Shown piece after piece: positions 45,001 through 52,013 of a stretch of 52,013 nucleotides of DNA; the first letter of the stretch is position 1, and each line of letters begins with the position of its first letter. The notes beneath the pieces were generated by a model. That model saw nothing but the letters and a program-made list of their open reading frames with translations, had not been told where the DNA came from and made no database searches. Position numbers and translations under genes: made by a program. This DNA comes from Spirogloea muscicola (lineage: Eukaryota > Streptophyta > Zygnematophyceae > Spirogloeales > Spirogloeaceae), in NCBI GenBank assembly GCA_009602725.1, contig WELB01000004.1, positions 885,938 through 937,950 on the forward strand, in the 5' to 3' direction.

Positions 45001-48000
45001 CGCCCAGCTACCGTCTCCTGCCGAAGAATGTAAGCATTGCCACATCTGCTTGACACATCAAATCTCGTGATTCTGGAGTTACTCCCTTGAGGTCAAGCCT
45101 AGCTTGATGCACCAATGCTTCCTCAGTATTTGGTCCTAAACACTCTGAGACTACGAGTTATAATCATCCTGCAAAGGCTGCTCTATAAGCCTCTATCCTT
45201 TGATCTTATGAACCTCACACTGGCGCATTCGAGTACCGGCTGTGCGTGTTGGTACCTCTGTCTCCTGCTCGATGTCGTTGTACTGGGATGCTGACCTGCA
45301 CTGAGGCGTACCTTAAGATGCTACCGTGGTGCTTCTCTTGAGATCCTGGATGTGTACCTGCAATCTGACCTGTCGTCGTGGTCCTCTCTGACAGTATCCC
45401 CGGGCCATCTCAAGCCACCGCACGGAGCTTGGGCAGCGTGTGCTGAATGACCACTGGGTGTCTGTCACGTCCGGTTCAGAGGACTACTCCTTCAAGCACA
45501 TGCGCAAGAACCAGTACGAGGAAAGCCTCTTTCGCTGCGAGGACGACAGGTACGTTGCAGATGCTGCACTGAGCTGCATGTGGTGCACTAATGTGCTGCT
45601 GGGGTCAAGCAGCAAGAAGGGTTGAGGCTGCCATGCATGGCCGTCTCTAAATACCTGTGGGTCCCCCCACCTCCCTACCTCCCCTCCCCACTTGGCCCCG
45701 GTTTCTCACCCGCCCTCTTCTGTCTCAGATTTGAGCTGGACATGCTGCTAGAGTCGACGTCAGTAACAGCGCGCCGTGTGGCCGAGATTGTGAACAAACT
45801 CCATGTCATGCCCACAGAAGAAAAGGCCGCATTCCACATTGATGACCACCTCAATGGTGTGCTCCTGGAATCTGCTCCTCTTTCTTGCATCTTGTCCAGT
45901 CTCTTTGCTACCCCGCATGGTGCTGTGCTTTCTTCTTCTTGCTGAATAACTTGAAGGCCAAGGCCGAGGTTGCAGCAGCCTGCTCCTATGTAAATCCTCT
46001 TCCTTGACACTGTCCTGTCCACTTGGTCAGCTATCAACTTGCGGTGGATCGAGCGGATCTATGGGGACCACGGTCTCGACATATTGGAGCTGCTGCGGCG
46101 CAATTGCGCTCTAGCACTGCCTGTGGTGCTCAATCGCCTGCAGCAGAAGCAAGAGGAATGGCTCAAATGCCAGGATGAGATGAACAAGGTGTGGGGTGAG
46201 GTTTATGCTAAGAACTACCACAAGTCGCTCGATCACCGCAGCTTCTACTTCAAGCAGCAGGACAAGAAGAGCCTCAGTACCAAAGGTAAGCGCCCCTTCT
46301 TTGCGTGTGAGTTCAGTTCGTCTTTAGACTGCCAGACTTGCTCCAACATGCACCCTTGTGTACCTAGTCTAGAAGAAGCACGTTACCGATGTGGATGTAT
46401 GAGCTCTTCTGATGATATCATTTACCTCAGCTTATAAAGATCAACGGTCGCCTTACTTGATAACAGCAGTTTCCAACAGGGCACAGCTTCAGCTTGTCAA
46501 ATTTCTGGGTATACAGGTGTGACTTTAGGGCCACAATTAGCCGGCAGATGCTAGCTAACCTCAAAGGCCATGTTGTGCAGGTCTGCTGGCCGAGATTCGG
46601 GAGATTGCAGAGCAAAGGCGGCAGGAGGACGCAACGATGTCAGTCATTGCAGCGGGCAGCGGGCGCCCTCTGCTACCGGACCTGACCTTTGAGTACGTGG
46701 ATGACAGCATCCACGAGGACCTTTTCAAGATTGTCAAATTCTCAGCGGAGGAGGTGTGCACCAGCGCAGAGCAGAGCCGCAAGCTGATGCGGCTGTGGGC
46801 CACATTTTTGGAGCCGCTACTTGGTATCCAGTCCACTCACCTGGCTGCGCTGGACGACGAGGACAACGACGACGGACCGGCAGCAGGGCCACGGGAGGGT
46901 GAGGATGGCGAGGACGATGGGGAGCATGAGAGAGGGGACGACGAGGAGGAGGAGCATGAGGATGAGGCGGAAGGGGCCGGCGGTGGCGCCGCTGAGGAGG
47001 ACGAGGAGGAAGAACCTCACAGCAGCTCGCCCGAGATGGCCGACATCCCCGCCAACCCATTGCTGCACAAGCAGGCGGCCGAGGCAGCGGCCAGCGTCGA
47101 CGCTGCCGTCGTGCTGGAGGCGTCGAGTGCCAAGGAGAGCAGGCCGGACGACAAAGGAAAGGGTGTGGACGAGGTCAAGGAGCCGGTGAGGGGCGAGGCG
47201 CATGAGGAGGCCAAGTTGGCAGCGGAGCCAGCGAGCAGTGAAGCCATGGAGAGGGGGCCGGAGAACAGTGCGCCAAAGGGTCTCCCAGAAGTGGCTGGTG
47301 TGGCATCCGTTGCTCCTGCTGGCGATGCAGCGGTAGCAGCGAGGGACTCTGTCTTGAGCAGTCGAGTGGGAGCCGCGAAGGGCGACAAGCCCACGGAGCT
47401 GCAGTCAGGCGACCATGCACCACCTTGTGAAGAGGCCACCTCCACTCTCAGCCCCCGGCCCTCTGCATACGAAACGAAGCCAGCAGTGAAGGAGGAGACT
47501 GCTGGGATGGCGGATGGAGCGGCGCAGACACCAGCAGTTGCCAACGTTGTCGTGAGTGCCGCTGCTAAGGTGCGGAGGCATGCATGTAAATGTTGGCCAT
47601 TTTTCCTGCAGGTTCCTGCAAGTCAGCCGGCTGCTGAGTCTGACACCTTGCTGAGGCCGTGCCTGCAGCACGAGGAGGTCCTGAATTCGCTCCTGGAGAA
47701 CGGCGTCATGGGTGCTGCGCCAGCAGCGGAGGCTGATGCGCTGCTCCCGGCTGCCACTGCGTCGCTCTCGGGCACGCCCGATGGGCCCGTCGCTAGCACC
47801 GCCGAAGCTGCCGAGGGTGGCTCCTCGCCGTCCTTGGAGCTGCCTCTCAAGGCCAAAGCACGCATCAACGGCGTCAAGGAGCGGGGCGGCAAGCGGGGCC
47901 GGCGGAAGGACGAAGACGTGGAGGAAGAGGAAGGGGAAAGTGCGCAGCAGAAGGGCGGCAGTGAGCCAGAGGACAGCGAAGAGGCATCGGGCTCCGAAGA

Positions 48001-50927
48001 GCCGCCGCTCATGGACGAGGAGCATGACGATGATGAGGAAGACGAGGAAGACCACCAGCAAGTAAGTGTGATGGTAACAGTTGCTGGATCAGAATTGTAG
48101 ATTGAAGTTTCCCACAAGGGAAGAGTATGAGAAGAGCACATATCATGTGAATTGAAGCAGCATTCCAAGCTTTGGAATGATCTCTTCCATACTCACTACG
48201 TCGTATGTGTCTGCTTAAATCTCAAACCCCTGACTGTCGAAGCTGAAGCCCCTGTACTCCAGATTTTCTGACAAACTTCTTCTACGCCCATAACTACTTC
48301 CTTTGGTGTACGGTCTTAGTTTGCAAGCAGGGCCCCACAGGTCATGTGTGGTCGCTGTTTACAATTGTTGCTTGATGACACTCATCGAGGGACTGCCACT
48401 CCCAGGCTCGCCGCGACAAGGCCGAGAGTGAGGGCGAGGCTGAAGTGGCGGATGACGATGAGATGGACGGCAATACGTCCCCAGCCGCCGTGCAGGACCG
48501 CATCTTTGTGTCCTGCCAGCCGCTGGCGGCTCATGCTGCCTCCATCCAGGGGCTTGCTGCAGAGCAGAAGGATGACAGAGCTGGCTGCAGCAACATCTTC
48601 TACGCCAACGACTCGCTCTACATCCTCTGTCGCCTCCACCAGGTGATCTTCCACATGACCAGTATCTCTCAAGGGGCTGGCTTGTTGGATCAAGTTCTTG
48701 GACAACTCATTGCTTTGTAACCGTGTTGGATACAGACCCTGTCAGAGCGCATCTACTCGGCGAAGATGAATGCCCGCATTGCCGAGCAGAAGTGGAGGCA
48801 GCTGAACGACAGAAGTCCACCGGACCTCTACAACAAGTAACTGTTTCAGACATGGATGTCCATAGTTGCAGTGTTGATGGAGTTTGCCAAGTCGTCTCTA
48901 TGAGCGGGCATCTTTGCAGAGGCCTAATTGGTGTGATCAATCACCTTCTCCTCATATTTGCATTTTGAGTGCAGATTTATTTCAAGCTTGCACAAGTTCC
49001 TTGATGGGTCCACCGAGAATGCCAAGTTTGAAGACGAGTGTCGGGCGATCATTGGCACACAGTCATACGTACTCTTCACCTTGGACAAGCTCATCTACAA
49101 GCTCGTCAAGCAGGTCACTTGCAGTGCCATTTAGACCTCCTGGCGCAGCAGATGAGTCCTTCGTTAGGCTCACTGTCAGGTGCCCTTTGGGGGCTTCTTC
49201 GTTGGTCAACATACATTGGCCGCGGAGCTCATTCATTTGACTTCCAGCCTGATGTGGGGCTCAAATATCTGAGCCTAACTTTCCACTTGTGCTGATGCAG
49301 TTGCAACTTCTGGTTGTGGACGAGGTGGCCATCAAGATGCTGCAGCTGCATGCATATGAGCAGTCCCGGAAGCCCGCTGGAAGTATTGTGGACCTCGTCT
49401 ACCACGCCAATGCAGCCACCATTCTCCATGACGAGAGCGCTTACAGACTCGAGCATGTGAGCTGCTCGTCGCTTGCTACATGGCTGATTTGGATGCCTGG
49501 CCTGTCCTGCAATAGCTGCATAGGCAGATGTAACAGTTGACCAGCTGAGCAATATCTCTTGATGTAGTAGCTTAGCCGTCGCCACAGTGATTGAGGACTG
49601 CAACCTTGTCAGCATTCCTGCCATCTGGCCAGCTCGGTCGCCATCTGGCCAGTTCGGTCTGTTGCTTGCATGCTGCCCCTTGGCAGCTGCAGGCACCCAA
49701 GGAGGGTGTCCAAGGAATACAGGGCAGAACTCCCAAGGAGTAGTATCCTAGGGCTGGTGGCGCTCATCATGTTCAGCTATTATCCACAACAGTGGGACTA
49801 CAAGAGGTCCAAACCTACTTACCTCCTGAACCAAATGATTTTTCCTTCTTGACAGACATCCTCTCCCAGTCGGCTTAGCATCCAGCTGATGGACGTGGGA
49901 CCCACAAAGCTGGATGTACCGGCTGTGACAATGGAGCCAGCATTTGCCAAGTGCGTGAACGACTTCACACACACGGAATCGACACCAAAGGAAGGACGCA
50001 GGATTTACCTCAGCAGGTGGGACTTGAGGCAACTCCGCTTGTGCAGTTGCTTATACGCAGGGCGCTATGCAGACTTCTTAGGCCAGCATGCTGTATCAGC
50101 AGCTTGGTATAAGACACCACCTTAGAGCACAAGGGAAGATGTCAGCAAATGGACACGATTTAGCTATGGGAGAGCTGGAGGAGACTTTATTTGTGAAGAA
50201 TGGAAAGGAGCGCAGGGTTATCGGGCTAGCATTGGTTGATTGTACAATGCTCCACCACTGAGATCCTTCTGTCATCTATGCTGCCAGAAATGCGGCCAAG
50301 TATGACAAGGCGCATGGAGACGAGGAAGCCATGCTGCGGGCTCTTGAAACTGTGGAGGTTCGCAATGGCCTCGAGTGCAAGATGGCCTGCGGCACTTGCA
50401 AGGTTGCATAGCCTTCAGAGGCCTTGCTCTTATCCTCAAGATGCAGCAAGATGTGACGATGACGACTTGCTGTGGTCTGCCAGCAATTGCCACAGTGCTC
50501 TGATCTGAAGCAGTGCTGCTACCAGGAAGTCGCAGCTGCTTAAGATACTCCTGTTGTGTAAGCGCAGGTGTCGTACGTGCTGGATACGGAGGACGTCTAC
50601 TGCCGCCGGAGGTGGCAAGCAGCGCCAGGAGCCCGGAGGATGGTCAAGGCTCCGAGTCCACTGAGGAGGAAAGGAGAGAGGTTCGCAGCGTGGCTGGCAA
50701 ATCGAGCGCAGGCCTTGGCGGCTCTGGACGATGGGGTGGTGCAGCCGCCGGAGGTGGCGGAGGCAGCGCATGCCGGCGTGGAGGAGGGCAGACACGGGCC
50801 TGCCGCTGCCGCCCAGGAGCCCGAGCGCGAACGGCACCCATCGCCCCCAGCTCTGGCTGCTCCCCCGACGCCGCCCACCTTTGCATCTTCGTCGGACCCC
50901 ACTACACCTACGCCAACGGAGTCCTGA
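42069..50927 (+). CDS. SIN3: SIN3 transcriptional corepressor scaffold
   Basis: Scaffold that brings histone deacetylases to repressors. 21 exons close in frame, 1640 aa: 42069-42148, 42253-42399, 42522-42720, 42842-42928, 43060-43305, 43476-43902, 44265-44404, 44528-44603, 44737-45029, 45395-45549, 45729-45856, 46031-46285, 46581-47551, 47612-48061, 48406-48642, 48736-48836, 48975-49113, 49301-49456, 49856-50016, 50288-50402, 50568-50927. PAH1: [20 protein letters not shown] to [18 protein letters not shown]2: [20 protein letters not shown] to [14 protein letters not shown]3: [20 protein letters not shown] to [17 protein letters not shown]-interaction region: [61 protein letters not shown]-terminal SIN3 domain: [57 protein letters not shown] long acidic, low-complexity linker fills exons 13-14. 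All mapped introns are GT-AG. Confidence 0.95.
47552..47611 (+). other. 60-base stop-free intron in SIN3
   Basis: Donor GTC|GTGAGT and acceptor TTTTCCTGCAG|GTT enclose exactly 60 bases with no in-frame stop. Retention would add 20 residues ([20 protein letters not shown]) without breaking the frame. The basic/aromatic content differs from the acidic linker around it, which favours an intron. Confidence 0.55.
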
Positions 50928-51612
50928 CACTGCTTGGCCTTTTCTACTGCTTGGCCTTCTCTATGGCGGGGGACATTCAGACGATGCTCCAGACCCCACA
51001 CTGTCCCCTTTGGCCACAACTCCACTTGTGCTCCTCTCTGAGCACGTTGAGATTCTGAGCAAGGGGCTCTTGCTGTGGTGAAGTAACAGAGGTAGATTTC
51101 TTCTTAATGAATGGCTGCATGCGGTGTATATATTACGCAATGGCGGGGCTTCCAAAGACACCTGCTGGCCTGCCTGCTGGCAGTCTGATGCCACAGCAGT
51201 GCTCCTCCATTGCCTGTTCTCCGCATTGGTCAATTTGACACTCGGGGACGAAGTCGGCTTCGCTGCTTCAGATGATGACGATGAGCAGTCAACTACCTAC
51301 CACTCAATCAGAGGCCTCTTTGAGGCACTTGCTGGCTAAGCAACCCCTAGATGTAGGGCAACAGAGGCCCAAGAGGGCATGTCTTGAGGTCCAATTTAGG
51401 TAGCCATGCTCTTCTTCACTGATGCCCGGTGCCAAAGCAACCATGGCCTTGGCATGAGCCACGTGCATGAGGAGCCAGGTGTGTTGGTCCATGCTGTGAC
51501 TCGACTGGTATCAACGACTCAGCTGAAGCCAACAGCTCCCGAGATCAGACAATTGCCTGGTTATGACGCACAGCAGCAGTCGTCGCTAACCCCCACTTGC
51601 AAGCCTTCCCGG
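50928..51612. other. Intergenic 3' of SIN3, nothing recognised
   Basis: Includes the SIN3 3' end; no polyadenylation signal stands out. Short frames on both strands are unremarkable. Confidence 0.4.
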
Positions 51613-51641
51613 CTTTAGGGTTAGGGCTTAGGGTTAGGGTT
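51613..51641 (+). promoter_or_regulatory. Telomere-like array before a gene start
   Basis: TTTAGGGTTAGGGCTTAGGG followed by TTAGGGT, 14 bases before an ATG at 51655. Four TAGGG units, the longest such array next to a start codon in the window. Confidence 0.55.
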
Positions 51642-51654
51642 CGCTACTCCGGAC

Positions 51655-51868
51655 ATGGCAAAATTCACGGTCGACATACTGGGGCTCGAACAGTGTCCCG
51701 TCGGAGCAACGGAGACGGCACCTATCTGTGCAGCACGACCGGCCGGCCGTCAGCTGCGGTGGCGCATGGCGCCCGCGACGCCCAGCGCCGGCCCGGCGAC
51801 GAGCGTCGGGAGGAGGAGTGCCGCGGCGGCGGCGGCCGGGCGCCCAACGACCGGCACGCGCCGCAGCA
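51655..51868 (+). CDS. Truncated first exon of an unidentified gene
   Basis: From the ATG at 51655 the frame reads MAKFTVDILGLEQCPVGATE, then an Ala/Arg/Thr-rich basic stretch, and is cut by adapter sequence at 51869. The composition (basic, Ala-rich, few acids after residue 20) is like an organelle presequence, and a telo-box lies just upstream, as at other gene starts here. No family is recognisable from about 71 codons. Confidence 0.35.
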
Positions 51869-51890
51869 AGATCGGAAGAGCGTCGTGTAG
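51869..51890 (+). other. Illumina adapter contamination
   Basis: AGATCGGAAGAGCGTCGTGT plus AG is the start of the Illumina TruSeq universal adapter in reverse complement, exact over 22 bases. It is vector-like contamination, not genome. Confidence 0.95.

Positions 51891-52013
<123 letters not shown>

Overview
The window is nuclear DNA of a photosynthetic eukaryote, most likely a green alga of the streptophyte line. The genes are dense and intron-rich, with short GT-AG and some GC-AG introns. Many gene starts are GC-rich with GCC triplet runs. Plant-type telomere-like motifs (TTTAGGG/AAACCCTAA) recur near gene starts. Two products belong in chloroplasts: a thylakoid-lumen PsbP-domain protein, and a J-domain membrane protein resembling subunit T of the chloroplast NDH complex. 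The NDH-like protein is the main reason for favouring a streptophyte; the species is not determined.

Layout, left to right. CFIm25 pre-mRNA 3'-end factor (+, 445-2497). Noncoding DNA with GGCTGTGAA repeats. PsbP-domain protein (-, 4006-5389). A repeat field (about 6.2-10.3 kb) packed with hairpin elements and a decayed non-LTR retroelement. A WH1/EVH1-domain, WASP-like protein (+, 10995-13890). PUR5, AIR synthase (-, 14324-16412), divergent from PYD1, dihydropyrimidine dehydrogenase (+, 16788-19030). An unrecognised small protein (-, 19468-20303). RSM22/METTL17 mitoribosome factor (+, 21111-24519). NDHT-like J-protein (+, to 25790). RCC2-type beta-propeller protein (-, 26294-30027). A gap. 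NDUFAF6 complex I assembly factor (+, to 32176). DNA polymerase eta (+, 33310-37510), tail-to-tail with RAD1 of the 9-1-1 clamp (-, 38536-40166). A second gap. SIN3 corepressor (+, 42069-50927). The start of one more gene, cut off at 51868.

The gene models were built by hand, joining exons at splice sites so that phase and family similarity agree. Most models close in frame from start to stop. The unresolved places are the 5' ends of PUR5, NDHT, NDUFAF6 and RAD1, the PsbP presequence, one junction in RSM22 and one in the WH1 gene.

There is no operon-like logic. The neighbours are housekeeping genes: RNA processing, nucleotide metabolism, organelle assembly, DNA damage tolerance and chromatin. 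Assembly artefacts are real and should be known to any user: Illumina adapter sequence followed by poly-A at the right end, an adapter tail at the edge of gap 1, poly-G and poly-A at the edges of gap 2, and three single N bases, each in a gene 5' region.
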